Made by a program: the position numbers and the translations under genes. DNA of 64,000 nt from Terripilifer ovatus (GTDB lineage Bacteria > Pseudomonadota > Alphaproteobacteria > Rhizobiales > Beijerinckiaceae), in assembly GCA_029222685.1 (NCBI GenBank), contig JARHVB010000005.1:62001-126000 (forward strand). The letters are read 5' to 3'. Positions 44,273 through 53,340 of this stretch are shown here, piece by piece (the stretch's first letter is position 1; every line of letters starts with the position of its first letter). Below the pieces are notes generated by a model. The model ran no database searches. It was not told the DNA's origin and worked only from the letters and a program-made list of their open reading frames with translations.

Positions 44273-45230
44273 CGCCGAAAATCGAACGGCCGTCGGCGTC
44301 GAGCATCTCGATGCGCACCCGGTCGCCGAATTGCATGAACTGCGTCTGTGCTTCGCCATGGCGGGTGATTTCCAGCGCTCGCCGCTCGGTGATGCAACTG
44401 GAGCCAACGGCGGGATCGTGATTGGACACCGTGCCGCCGCCGAAGATGGAACCGGGACCGAGTTCGCGCGTCTGCGCGCCGAACGCCACGAGCGCGCGAA
44501 AGCCAAACAGCATGCCGGTGCCGGCATTCGGACGGCCGAATTCCGTGCCGTTGAAAGTCGAGATGATCGGCAAGTGAAGCTTGTCGCCGTCCCAGGCAGG
44601 TCCCAGTTCATCCGGCGTCACGGCGGCGGGCGCGAAACCGGCCACGGGCTTCGACAGGAACAGGCCGAAGCCTTTCTCGAGCTCGCGCAGGTTGAGATTG
44701 CGCAGCGACACGTCGTTCATGATCATGATGAGCTTGATGTGCTTGCCGGCATCTTGGACAGACGTGCCCATCGGCACGCGATCGGTGACCACCGCCACTT
44801 CGGCCTCGAAATCGATGCCCAGCATTTCGACGTTCGAGGGAAATGCGATGTCTTCCTGCGGGCCGAGCAATATGCCGCGGCCGGACTGGTAGCCGAACGG
44901 TTCGGTGAACGTGGTTCCGACGATCGGCTTGTTGTAGATACGGCCCATCAATTCGTGATGGCGCAGATAATTGCTGGCGTCGAAGACGAGATAGGACCGC
45001 GGCAGCGGCGACAGCGCCAGCGCCGGGTCGAACTTGATGGCATCGCCGATGCGGCCGGCATTCAGCTCTCTGGACACCTCTTCCAATGCCGGGCTGACAT
45101 CGTTCCAGCGATCCAGCGCCGCCTGCATGGTGGCGGCGATCTCCGGAACGGGCTTGGCCAGTTGCAGGTCGCGCGACAGAACGACCAACTGGCCGTCGGG
45201 CGAATGTGATTTGAGACTGCCGAGTTTCAT
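44235..45230 (-). CDS. Fumarylacetoacetate hydrolase family protein
   Basis: Metal-dependent C-C bond hydrolase of 331 residues. Metal ligands are expected in FGFRALVAF-adjacent positions and are visible in MLGIDFEAEVAVVTDR (Asp/Glu) and IMNDVSLRN. Members cleave beta-diketones and acylpyruvates, or act as hydratases and decarboxylases. It is the last gene of the minus-strand catabolic unit, separated from the crotonase genes by a 118-base gap holding a dispersed repeat, so it may be transcribed separately. Ring-opening product cleavage is the likely role. Confidence 0.88.
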   Translation of the reverse strand: MKLGSLKSHSPDGQLVVLSRDLQLAKPVPEIAATMQAALDRWNDVSPALEEVSRELNAGRIGDAIKFDPALALSPLPRSYLVFDASNYLRHHELMGRIYNKPIVGTTFTEPFGYQSGRGILLGPQEDIAFPSNVEMLGIDFEAEVAVVTDRVPMGTSVQDAGKHIKLIMIMNDVSLRNLNLRELEKGFGLFLSKPVAGFAPAAVTPDELGPAWDGDKLHLPIISTFNGTEFGRPNAGTGMLFGFRALVAFGAQTRELGPGSIFGGGTVSNHDPAVGSSCITERRALEITRHGEAQTQFMQFGDRVRIEMLDADGRSIFGAIDQTVTRLPSP

Positions 45231-45251
45231 GATCGTTCTTCCCGCTGCAGG

Positions 45252-45316
45252 AGCGCATTTTCAAGCAAGTGGACACCGGTTCACGTGAAGAAAATGCGCT
45301 CATTAAATAAACTAGA
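45252..45316. repeat. Dispersed GCATTTTC...GAAAATGC repeat, copy 2
   Basis: Same element as at 39491-39553, in the same orientation: CGCATTTTCAAGCAAGTGG, a CACCGGTTCACGTGA core, then GAAAATGCGC and a CTAG-containing tail. The inverted ends CGCATTTTC and GAAAATGCG can pair. It lies between the FAH-family gene and the crotonase genes. Confidence 0.75.
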
Positions 45317-45348
45317 CGCGTCTTTCCGATCCGGGGGATCGGAAAACG

Positions 45349-46044
45349 CTATTGAGAAACGGCCTCGGCCTGCGCGTCTGGATCGCCAATGGACACTTGC
45401 GCCAAAGCCGCGCGTTTGATGGCGGATCGCACCGAAACAGGCACTGCTTGAATTCTGGCAACGAGGCCGGCGAGTTCGCCCTCGATGAGATCTGGCGTAT
45501 CGACGAGCGTGCCGATCAGACCAGCCGCCTGCGCCTCCTCCGCCGCAAGCCTGCGGCCGAGCAAGGCGAATTCCAGCGCCCTGTGCTTGCCGAGCCGCTC
45601 GGCCAGCATGCGATGATGCTGCACGTCGGGAATGCCCATCGCCGCTTCCGGCAGCCACAGAAAGGCATCGCGGCAGGCCAGCGTGAAGTCCGCCGCCAGG
45701 GCGAGATGCACGCCGATGCCGACGGCTGGCCCGTTGAGCGCGGCGATGACGATCGCCGGCGAGGTCTCCAGCGTCTGGACGATCATGCCGACATGCCGGA
45801 CCTGCGAAACCAGGCCGCCGACCTCCTTCTGCGCCGCCGCCAGCATGCTCCTGTCGACGCCGGCACAGAACACCGGGCCCTCGCCCGTCAGGCTGATGAT
45901 CTCGACCCCGGAGGAGGCGGCGTTCTGCAACAGCTCCGCCAGCTCGATCCAGTCCTCCGGGCCGAGCGCGTTGCGGCGCGCGGCATTGGCAAGGCGGATC
46001 TGCAGCCAGGCGCCGTCGCGGACGAACCGGATGGCAGATGCCAT
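45349..46044 (-). CDS. Crotonase-family enzyme with one of two catalytic glutamates
   Basis: Enoyl-CoA hydratase/isomerase superfamily protein, 231 residues. The oxyanion-hole segments GPVFCAGVD and NGPAVGIGVHLALAAD are present. Aligned with rat crotonase, the first catalytic Glu (GGGCEL) is a His in VHL, while the second Glu is kept in LPEAAMG. It may therefore be an isomerase, hydrolase or lyase rather than a hydratase. Start is ATG 46044, overlapping the previous stop (TAATG); an ATG five codons earlier is inside that gene. Confidence 0.85.
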   Translation of the reverse strand: MASAIRFVRDGAWLQIRLANAARRNALGPEDWIELAELLQNAASSGVEIISLTGEGPVFCAGVDRSMLAAAQKEVGGLVSQVRHVGMIVQTLETSPAIVIAALNGPAVGIGVHLALAADFTLACRDAFLWLPEAAMGIPDVQHHRMLAERLGKHRALEFALLGRRLAAEEAQAAGLIGTLVDTPDLIEGELAGLVARIQAVPVSVRSAIKRAALAQVSIGDPDAQAEAVSQ

Positions 46045-46931
46045 TACAGCCCGCCCCACGGCTCGTTGAGCGCTTTCAGTGCTTCGGCGAGGTTGTCGCC
46101 TTTCGCCTTCATCGCATCGATCATCGGCCGCGCCGTATAGGCGAGATGGCTGATCGTATCGAACTCACCGGCGACTTCCATGGCCGTCTTGATGCCCATC
46201 ATCTCCCAGGTGCGGTTGACCACCATCTTGTTGAGCATCAGCAGCTCCGGCTCGATGGACGCGATGCGCTCGGCGATCTCGCGCGTCTTCGCTTCCAGCT
46301 CTTTCGCCGGAAAGTGATAGTTCGCCAGGCCGCATTCGGTGCATTCGACACCGTTGAACATGCGCCCGTAGGACATCTCGCGCGCCTTCTTCAGTCCGGC
46401 GAGGAACGAATAGATGCCGACATTGTCGCCGGTGGCGAGCCAGCGCGTCGGCGGATAGCCGAGCTTGGCGTCGCTCGCCATGATGGTGAGGTCGCAGGCC
46501 AGCGCCAGCGTGCTGGCGCCCGCATAGGCGAAGCCATGCACCTGCGCGATCACGGGCTTCCACAGGTTCCACACCATCATGTCGTAGTTGATATGGTCCT
46601 GCACATGGGCGCGGCTGTTCCAGACGCCGCTGCCATATTCCGGCACGCCGCGCGGCTCATGCTCGCCGTTGGCGGGCCCCTGTCCCGGCTTGATCGCCGT
46701 CGCCGGCGTTTCCTGGAAATCATAGCCCGCCGAAAAGCAGCGCCCGGCGCCGCGCAGGATGATGACGCCGACGCTCGGGTCTTTCTCGGCCGTTTTCAGG
46801 ACCTCCTTCAGCCGTTCCATCAGCGGCCAGCACAGGGCGTTGAGCGCCTTCGGCCGGTTCAACGTCACATAGAGCAGGCGGCCAACCGCCTCGACCTGCA
46901 CCATCTCCTCGCCTGTTTCTGCCGACATCAT
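46044..46931 (-). CDS. Atypical crotonase-family enzyme lacking both catalytic glutamates
   Basis: A 295-residue crotonase-superfamily protein with the oxyanion pattern GRCFSAGYDF and HGFAYAGASTLALACD. Both glutamates of classical enoyl-CoA hydratase are missing: the first aligns with Thr (AGASTLAL) and the second with Pro (LGYPPTRW). It is longer than the usual ~260 because of an insertion after the first motif (residues ~70-95, rich in Gly/Pro) and a longer C-terminus. A non-hydratase chemistry is likely. It starts at ATG 46931 in ATGA overlap with the ligase gene, after AGGGAGA. Confidence 0.86.
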   Translation of the reverse strand: MMSAETGEEMVQVEAVGRLLYVTLNRPKALNALCWPLMERLKEVLKTAEKDPSVGVIILRGAGRCFSAGYDFQETPATAIKPGQGPANGEHEPRGVPEYGSGVWNSRAHVQDHINYDMMVWNLWKPVIAQVHGFAYAGASTLALACDLTIMASDAKLGYPPTRWLATGDNVGIYSFLAGLKKAREMSYGRMFNGVECTECGLANYHFPAKELEAKTREIAERIASIEPELLMLNKMVVNRTWEMMGIKTAMEVAGEFDTISHLAYTARPMIDAMKAKGDNLAEALKALNEPWGGL

Positions 46932-48460
46932 CGATCTCCCTGTTGCATGTCCATGAACTGCTTCGCCAGATCGGGCTTGCGCACCTTGCCGACCGGCGTG
47001 CGCGGCATCGCATCGACGAACCAGATGCGGCTCGGCGTCTTGTAGCCGGTGAGACCCTGCCGGCAGTGGCGCCGCAGGCTGTCGGCATCGAGATGCATGC
47101 CGGGCCGCAGGATCACCGCCGCGGCGACGACCTCGCCCCATTCCACATCGGGCAGGCCGAAGACGGCTGCTTCCTCGACGGCGGGATGGGTATGGATGAC
47201 GTCTTCGACCTCGCGGGTATAGACGTTGAAGCCACCGCTGATGATCATGTCCTTGCGCCGCCCGACGACGCTGATCAGCCCGCGCGCATCGACGGTGGCG
47301 AGATCGCCGGTCCAGTGCAGCCCGTCAAGCAACGCCGCCGCGGTCTGTTCCGCATCGTTGAGATAGCCGTCGAACACATGCGGCCCGGTCGTAACGATCT
47401 CGCCGACCTCGCCCGGCGCGACATCGCCGCCGTCTTCGCGCACCACGCGCACGTCGATGCCCGGCAAGGCGCGCCCCGTCATCGCCGGAAAGGCGCGATA
47501 TTCTTCAGGCCCCAGCACGGTCAACTGGCAGGCTTCCGTCGAGCCATAGCCGTGAAACGGCCGGCAGGATGGAAAATCCTCCAGCAGCCTTGCGACAACG
47601 GCCGCCGGGATCGGCGAGGCGCCATGAATCAGCGCGAACGCGTGCTGCCCCGCCCGCGACCGGAAGACCGGCGATTCGACCATGCGATAGATCATCGTCG
47701 GGACGGTCAGCAGCATGTTGGCGCCAAGCTCTTCGAGCGCATGGCATTGCGCCTCGGCGCTGCCGTCGGGCGGAATGAGCAAGGTGCCGCCGGCCGCGAT
47801 GACATTGATGAGGCCGAGGATCATGCCGCCGCTATGGAACATCGGCGCCGGCACATTCGCGCGGGTGGCCGGCCCGGTCTCGTAGCCGAGCTGGCCCGAC
47901 AAAGAGTTCACGATCCGCGACCGGTGCGACAGGATCGCACCCTTCGGCCGGCCTGTCGTGCCGCTGGTATACAGAACGGCGTGCGGCGCCGCCCAATCGG
48001 CGACGGCGCTGAGGCGCTCATCGGAATGGCCCGCGAGAAGCGTCTCAAGCTGATCTAGATCATCGATCGCCAGCACATCGCGCAAGGCCGGCAATGTCGG
48101 ACGCAACCCATGCAGCCGGTCGACATGCGGCTGGCCGCAGAGCGCGAAGACGACGCCGGCATCACCGAGGATGACGCCGAGCTCGCGATCCGTGTAGTTC
48201 GGGCTCAGCGGCACCAGCACGGCGCCAAGGCGCGAGATGGCGAAGAAGGCGATGACGAAGGACGCCGAATTCGGCAGCACCAGCGCCACGCGCTCCTGCG
48301 GCCGGCAGCCGCGCGCGCGCAGCAGATTGGCCAGGCGCGAGGCGGCCGTGTCCAGCGCCGCATAGGACTGCGACCGGCCGGCATGGACGAGGGCTTCCTT
48401 GTCGCCCCAGCGTAGAGCCGAGCCAGTCAGGAGATCGTCAACGCTCATGCGCATGCGCAA
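46928..48460 (-). CDS. Acyl-CoA synthetase (AMP-forming)
   Basis: ANL-superfamily ligase, 510 residues, that adenylates a carboxylic acid and transfers it to CoA. The P-loop YTSGTTGRPKG lies near residue 164, FHGYGSTEAC and TGDLATVD follow, and the C-terminal catalytic Lys is in RTPVGKVRK. It probably activates a ring-cleavage acid for the two crotonases whose genes follow, one overlapping by four bases. Substrate length cannot be inferred safely. Confidence 0.91.
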   Translation of the reverse strand: MRMRMSVDDLLTGSALRWGDKEALVHAGRSQSYAALDTAASRLANLLRARGCRPQERVALVLPNSASFVIAFFAISRLGAVLVPLSPNYTDRELGVILGDAGVVFALCGQPHVDRLHGLRPTLPALRDVLAIDDLDQLETLLAGHSDERLSAVADWAAPHAVLYTSGTTGRPKGAILSHRSRIVNSLSGQLGYETGPATRANVPAPMFHSGGMILGLINVIAAGGTLLIPPDGSAEAQCHALEELGANMLLTVPTMIYRMVESPVFRSRAGQHAFALIHGASPIPAAVVARLLEDFPSCRPFHGYGSTEACQLTVLGPEEYRAFPAMTGRALPGIDVRVVREDGGDVAPGEVGEIVTTGPHVFDGYLNDAEQTAAALLDGLHWTGDLATVDARGLISVVGRRKDMIISGGFNVYTREVEDVIHTHPAVEEAAVFGLPDVEWGEVVAAAVILRPGMHLDADSLRRHCRQGLTGYKTPSRIWFVDAMPRTPVGKVRKPDLAKQFMDMQQGDR

Positions 48461-48474
48461 CTCCCGTCGTGCTT

Positions 48475-49455
48475 TCAGCGCGCGATGAGTTTGGCCGGGT
48501 CGATGGTCGTGCTCAACCGGCCCTGCGCCTTCATGGCGTCGACCCAGAACGCGACATCTGCCGGCGTCACCTTCTCCTCGTAAAGCGGCAGCGGCAGGAC
48601 ATCGACGATTTCCTTTGGCAGCTTGAGATAGGCGGTCAGCAGTGCGCGCGCCTCCGCCGGATTGGCTTTCGCATATTCAGTCGCGTCCAGCAGGGCGGCC
48701 TTCACATCGCCCAGTGTGTCCTTGTTCTTCTCGATCCAGCCGCGCTCGGCGATATAGGAGATCGCAAGCGTCGGACCGGGGAGGCCGTCCGTCAGGCGAT
48801 AGACGATCTGGCCGATGCCGCTCTGGGAGGCACGCGTCAGAAACGGTTCGACGATGACGGAGCCCTCGACCGACTTGGCGCGCAAGGCATCAGTCGCCTG
48901 CGAGCTTGAGAGCTCGATGTAATTGACCTTCTTCGGATCGGCGCCCTGGTCGCTGAGCCATTTCTGAAACAGGATATCGACCGAGGCGCCGATGCCCGGC
49001 ATCGATACCTTCTTGCCTTCGAGGCTTTTCACGCCGGCGAAGGGAACGTCAGATCTGGTGACGTAAGCCATCAGCGCATTCTTGTTCGGCAGCATGGTGG
49101 CGCCCTGCACCACCTGCATGTCGAGCCCGCCGTCGACGGCCTGGATGAGAACCGTTGTACTCACCGAACCGAGATCCAGCGACTTCGACATGATGGCGGC
49201 CGGGATGTTCGAATTCAAAGTCACCAGGGTCAACGTCGCATCGATATTGTGCTTGGCGAAGAAGCCTTTGTCCTTGGCGATGAAGGCCGTTACGGAATCG
49301 AGGATCGGGCTGTAGCCGATGCTGACCTTTTTTGGCTCGGCGGCGACACCCGAGGCGATGCCGAGGCCGAACGCCGCGCCCATGAGAAGCGTCGACGACA
49401 TCCGCGCGATGGGGTGAAGAAAACCCTGTGAATGGCTTTTGTTTGCTGTGCTCAT
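48475..49455 (-). CDS. NMT1/SsuA-type periplasmic binding protein, orphan
   Basis: Periplasmic binding protein of 326 residues with a signal peptide (hydrophobic core SSTLLMGAAFGLGIASG, cleavage near VAA). It continues VSIGYSPILDSVTAFIAKDK, GFFAKHNIDATLTLV and SSQATDALRAKSVEGSVIV. It sits between hydantoinase and acyl-CoA ligase genes with no ATPase or permease gene of its own, so it may share the importer encoded at 36356-37962 or be a signalling receptor. Confidence 0.88.
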   Translation of the reverse strand: MSTANKSHSQGFLHPIARMSSTLLMGAAFGLGIASGVAAEPKKVSIGYSPILDSVTAFIAKDKGFFAKHNIDATLTLVTLNSNIPAAIMSKSLDLGSVSTTVLIQAVDGGLDMQVVQGATMLPNKNALMAYVTRSDVPFAGVKSLEGKKVSMPGIGASVDILFQKWLSDQGADPKKVNYIELSSSQATDALRAKSVEGSVIVEPFLTRASQSGIGQIVYRLTDGLPGPTLAISYIAERGWIEKNKDTLGDVKAALLDATEYAKANPAEARALLTAYLKLPKEIVDVLPLPLYEEKVTPADVAFWVDAMKAQGRLSTTIDPAKLIAR

Positions 49456-49518
49456 TCTACCCTCCTGTTATCCCTGTGGCACGCGGCTTCTGCGTCCGTT
49501 GCGATGGTTCGATTGCCG

Positions 49519-51204
49519 TTATCCCGAACCGGATGATGGATTGTGCGTGACGTACCCCTGCTTGAGATCGGCAGCGATCGCTTTGCGCGATCGCCGTGCC
49601 GGATCGCCGAAGCCGCCGCCGCCTGCGGTGAACAGCAGCACCCGGTCGCCGGCGCGGACGGAGGCCTCGCCCTTCAGCAGGACCTCGCGCGATCCATCCG
49701 CCCGCTCGATCTCGACTCTTCCGGGCACGCCCTCGCCGCCCCCTTCCAGCCCCCAGGGCGGACAGGCGGTGCGCTCGATGCTGGTGGTGACACGGCCCGG
49801 CTGCATCATGCGATAGGCCTTCTCGAGACCAAGGCCACCCCTGAACATGCCGATGCCGCCGGAGTCGGGCCGCAAGCGCGCATATTCCACAAGGTAGGGA
49901 TGGCTCGCTTCCTGCAGTTCCACAGGCACTTCCATCGTGTCGCCATGCGCCATCGACCGGAACGGACCGCCGCCGTCGCGGTCGTAAGCCGCGCCCCATC
50001 CGCCAGCAGCGGATTCGATGTGCTGGAACAACTGTCCATGCGCGTCGCGGCCATCGATCACATGCACGCTGTAGGTGCCGTGATGGGCGGCCGGGATATG
50101 TTCGCGCAGGCAGGCCGCCAGCGCGCGCAGGATGGTGTCGACGACGGAGGGGATGGTGAAGCCGGAACCTCCGATCGGCGCCGTCGGCCCGGCGCTGAGA
50201 AAGCGACCGGGCGGGCAAACGACCTTGATCGGCCGGAACGCGCCGTCATTGGCCGGCCCGTCCGGCGAGAACACATATTTGGCCGCCATGCGCGCCGCGG
50301 CCACCGCGCCGCCCTGAAAACCGGCGTTCAACGGGCCTTTGAGTTCGGCGGCGACCTCGCTCAGGTCCACCGTCGCCTCGTCACCGTCGATGACGACGCG
50401 GACATTGATCTCGACCGGCTTGCCGCGCTCGATACCGTCGTCGTCGAGAAACGAACTGGCGCGATAGACGCCGTCGGGAATGGAGGCAATGACGGCGCGC
50501 GTCGCGGCCTCCGCGCGGGCCCAGAAACGTTCGACAGACGTCCGCACGGCATTGCTGCCATAGCGCGCGGCGACATCGAGCACCATGTCGCGGCCGGTGA
50601 GGCAGCCGGCGATCTGCGAATCCACATCGCCCAGAACCAGTTTCGGAAAGCGCGTGTTCTCCGCGATCATGCGGAACATTTCCTCGATGCGCTCACCGCC
50701 GGCGAGAAGTTTCACCGTCCTGAACTGGATGCCCTCCTGGAACACATCCGTCGTAAACGGCGACTGGCAGGAGCCGATGGTGATGCCGCCGACATCCATC
50801 CAGTGCATGACGACGGCGAAAAAGCCGAGAAGCTCGTCATCCGCCTCGCCGGTGCGGATCGGCGTGTACATGACCACATTGTTCAGATGCTGGCCCATGG
50901 TGCCGCCGTGGTTGGATATCACCACGTCGCCATGCTGCAGCCGGCGCTTGCCGTAGACCGCCAACCCGTCGCCGACGGCGGCCGAAAGCGCATTGGCGAC
51001 GAAGATCGGCAGGCCGCCGCGCGACTGGGTGATCAGCCTGCCATCACCGTCGACGATGCCGACCGCATAGTCCTTGTATTCGGAAATCAGGAAGCTGTAG
51101 GCCGTGCGGGCGATGTTCTTGTCGACCAGATTGGGCACGGCCGAAAGACCGTGCATGATGACATCGGCGGTGATCGGATCGAGCTCGTCGTTCTGCCGCG
51201 TCAT
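49519..51204 (-). CDS. hyuB: Hydantoinase B/oxoprolinase family subunit
   Basis: Beta subunit of an ATP-dependent hydantoinase/oxoprolinase-type enzyme, 561 residues. Typical segments are DPITADVIMHGLSAVPNLV, GDVVISNHGGTMGQHLNNV and RGGLGLEKAYRM. With HyuA it would open a cyclic amide or imide ring at the expense of ATP; related pairs carboxylate ketones such as acetone or acetophenone. ATGA overlap with hyuA. No third (gamma) subunit is nearby, which favours hydrolysis over carboxylation. Symbol given for the family, not the substrate. Confidence 0.9.
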   Translation of the reverse strand: MTRQNDELDPITADVIMHGLSAVPNLVDKNIARTAYSFLISEYKDYAVGIVDGDGRLITQSRGGLPIFVANALSAAVGDGLAVYGKRRLQHGDVVISNHGGTMGQHLNNVVMYTPIRTGEADDELLGFFAVVMHWMDVGGITIGSCQSPFTTDVFQEGIQFRTVKLLAGGERIEEMFRMIAENTRFPKLVLGDVDSQIAGCLTGRDMVLDVAARYGSNAVRTSVERFWARAEAATRAVIASIPDGVYRASSFLDDDGIERGKPVEINVRVVIDGDEATVDLSEVAAELKGPLNAGFQGGAVAAARMAAKYVFSPDGPANDGAFRPIKVVCPPGRFLSAGPTAPIGGSGFTIPSVVDTILRALAACLREHIPAAHHGTYSVHVIDGRDAHGQLFQHIESAAGGWGAAYDRDGGGPFRSMAHGDTMEVPVELQEASHPYLVEYARLRPDSGGIGMFRGGLGLEKAYRMMQPGRVTTSIERTACPPWGLEGGGEGVPGRVEIERADGSREVLLKGEASVRAGDRVLLFTAGGGGFGDPARRSRKAIAADLKQGYVTHNPSSGSG

Positions 51205-53273
51205 GACGGCAGCCCCGCCGCCGTCGAGATGGTGATCTGAAGCTCGCCGAATTGACCGACCTCGAACCGGTCGCCCGGCCCGATGAGCGTGGTCGCGCCG
51301 AACTCCTCGATGATCGCCGGGCCTTGCTCCTGAAACCCGGGCGGCAGATCGTAACGATTGAGCACGAGGGTCCGCAGCCTTCCCGTATTGAAGCAGACAT
51401 CGCGCCAGCGTCGAACGATCGTTCCGCCTGGCCTGGCGGCCCGATGCATGGCGCGCAGGTCGGGAGCAGGTGCTGCGGCAATCGCCGTGACCCGCAGGCC
51501 GATGAGCTCGACCGGAGCATCGGCATCGGCGCGTCCGTAGCGATGGGCGTAGGTTGTAAGGAAAGCCTGCCGCAGCCGGTCGAACGAATCCCGCGCATCG
51601 ACGGCGACACGAATGGTATGACGTTGTCCCTTGTAGCGCATCTCCGCCTGGCGCTCGAAGGCCACTGCCTCGGCTTCGAAATCCCGCAGCAGGGCCGCGC
51701 TGGCATGGGCTTCCATGTCGGCGAGTGGACCCGCCAGACCCTGCGCCTCGTCGTCGGCGCCGCCCGTCACGTCGAGGCGGACGGTGCGGATTTCATCGAT
51801 GCGGGCGGGTGCGAACAGCATGCCGAGGGCGGAGAAATTCCCCGGCTCCGGCGGCACGACCACGCGGCGGATGCCAAGTTCGCGCGCCAGTTCCACGCCG
51901 TGCAGCGGACCGCCGCCGCCGAAGACGAAGAGGGTGAAATCACGGATGTCTTTGCCGCGCTCGACCGTGACCTCCTTGATCGCCGTGCCCATCTGCGCAT
52001 TGGCGAGCGCCAGGACGCCGCGCGCTACCTGGTCTTCCGCCGCGGCGGCAAAGCCCAATGGCGTGCCGACCTTTCCCATCAGCGCCGCAACGGCGGCGTC
52101 CCTGTCGAGCGACAGCGAGCCCGACAGAAACGCACCGGACCCGATGCGGCCCAGCACCACATTCGCATCCGTCACCGTCGGCTCATTGCCGCCGCGGCGG
52201 AAGCACACCGGGCCGGGATTAGAGCCGGCGCTGCGCGGGCCCACATGCAAGTGCTCCTGGCGATCGACATAGGCGATCGACCCGCCGCCCGTGCCGACCT
52301 CGACGATGTCGAGCACCGGCGTCCGCAGCGGCAGGCCATGTTCATAGCCGCCGATGTAATAGGTCGGCTGGATCTCGAACGAGCCCTTCTCGATGAGCGC
52401 GCATTTGGCGGTGGTTCCGCCCATGTCGAAGGCGACCATCCGGTCAAGCCCCAGCGCGTCGGCATAGGCCGTGGCGCCGATACAGCCGCCGATGGGTCCC
52501 GATTCGACGAGTGCCACCGGCTGCTCCCGCGCACGCCGCACGGAGAGAACGCCGCCATGGGAGCCCATGATCAAAAGGCGCCCGTCAAAGCCCGCCTCAT
52601 CCAGCCGGGTCTCCAGGCGCTGCACGTAATGGGAGGCGCGCGGCCCGACATAGGCATTGGCCGCTGCGGTCGAGGACCGTTCGAACTCGAACCATTCGCG
52701 CGAATGCTCCGCGCCCGTCGTCACATAGACGTGCGGCAGCCGGGCCCTGATGAAGGCCGCGGCGCCGTCTTCGTGGCTTGGCGTGACATAGGCATTGAGA
52801 AACGACACTGCGACGGCTTCGACACGCTCATCCTCGAGACGCCGGCAGATGCGCTCCAGGTCTTCCATATCGAGCGGCTGCAGAACCTGACCCTTGGCGT
52901 CGATGCGTTCATTCACTTCGAAGCGTAGTGCGCGCTCCACCAATGGCGGATCGCGCCGATAGGTCAGGTCGAACGGCAAGGGCCTGGAAGCGCGGCCGAT
53001 CTCAAGAACATCGCGAAACCCTTTCGTCGTCACCAGGGCAGTGCGGGCGCCCTTGCGTTCGAGCAGGATATTGATGACCTGGGTGGTGCCATGCTTGAGC
53101 ACGCTGACGGCGGCGGGATCGATCTCGATCTGCGACAGGCAGTCGAAAACGCCGTTCACCAGATCGCCGTAGTCGGTCAGCCCCTTGCCGAAATGCAGGC
53201 TGCGCTTCTCGGTGTCATAGCCGACGACATCCGTGAACGTCCCGCCGATATCGGTCCCCACGATCAGCGCCAT
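51201..53273 (-). CDS. hyuA: Hydantoinase A/oxoprolinase family subunit
   Basis: ATP-binding alpha subunit of 690 residues with an actin/ASKHA-like fold. The N-terminal phosphate loop is GTDIGGTFTDVVGYD; further motifs are VAFDMGGTTAKCALIE near residue 279 and FVFGGGGPLHGVELARELG near 455. It precedes hyuB with a four-base overlap. Its start lies about 50 bases from the TetR stop codon, and a palindrome overlaps that stop codon. Members include N-methylhydantoinase, 5-oxoprolinase and acetone carboxylase alpha; context favours a cyclic nitrogen substrate. Confidence 0.91.
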   Translation of the reverse strand: MALIVGTDIGGTFTDVVGYDTEKRSLHFGKGLTDYGDLVNGVFDCLSQIEIDPAAVSVLKHGTTQVINILLERKGARTALVTTKGFRDVLEIGRASRPLPFDLTYRRDPPLVERALRFEVNERIDAKGQVLQPLDMEDLERICRRLEDERVEAVAVSFLNAYVTPSHEDGAAAFIRARLPHVYVTTGAEHSREWFEFERSSTAAANAYVGPRASHYVQRLETRLDEAGFDGRLLIMGSHGGVLSVRRAREQPVALVESGPIGGCIGATAYADALGLDRMVAFDMGGTTAKCALIEKGSFEIQPTYYIGGYEHGLPLRTPVLDIVEVGTGGGSIAYVDRQEHLHVGPRSAGSNPGPVCFRRGGNEPTVTDANVVLGRIGSGAFLSGSLSLDRDAAVAALMGKVGTPLGFAAAAEDQVARGVLALANAQMGTAIKEVTVERGKDIRDFTLFVFGGGGPLHGVELARELGIRRVVVPPEPGNFSALGMLFAPARIDEIRTVRLDVTGGADDEAQGLAGPLADMEAHASAALLRDFEAEAVAFERQAEMRYKGQRHTIRVAVDARDSFDRLRQAFLTTYAHRYGRADADAPVELIGLRVTAIAAAPAPDLRAMHRAARPGGTIVRRWRDVCFNTGRLRTLVLNRYDLPPGFQEQGPAIIEEFGATTLIGPGDRFEVGQFGELQITISTAAGLPS

Positions 53274-53324
53274 CCGCCCTCTTCCCTCCCGTTTCCGGGA
53301 GCAAAGCGGAAGAGCGGGCAGGAG

Positions 53325-53340
53325 TCAACCGTTTGGTTGA
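53325..53340. promoter_or_regulatory. Candidate TetR operator overlapping the regulator stop codon
   Basis: TCAACC (53325-53330) and GGTTGA (53335-53340) form a perfect inverted repeat around GTTT. It includes the TetR stop codon and lies about 52 bases before the hyuA start. Short GGTT/AACC palindromes are typical of TetR operators, so this may control hyuA onward. Confidence 0.45.

Noticed and set aside
49543..51240. A 565-codon plus-strand open frame opposite hyuB
   Set aside because: Composition typical of a shadow frame; hyuB overlaps hyuA in proper operon style and explains the DNA.
49519..53273. Acetone or acetophenone carboxylase
   Set aside because: HyuA/HyuB-like subunits occur in these enzymes, but the additional gamma or accessory subunits are missing and the surroundings are C-N hydrolases. 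It remains a minor alternative.
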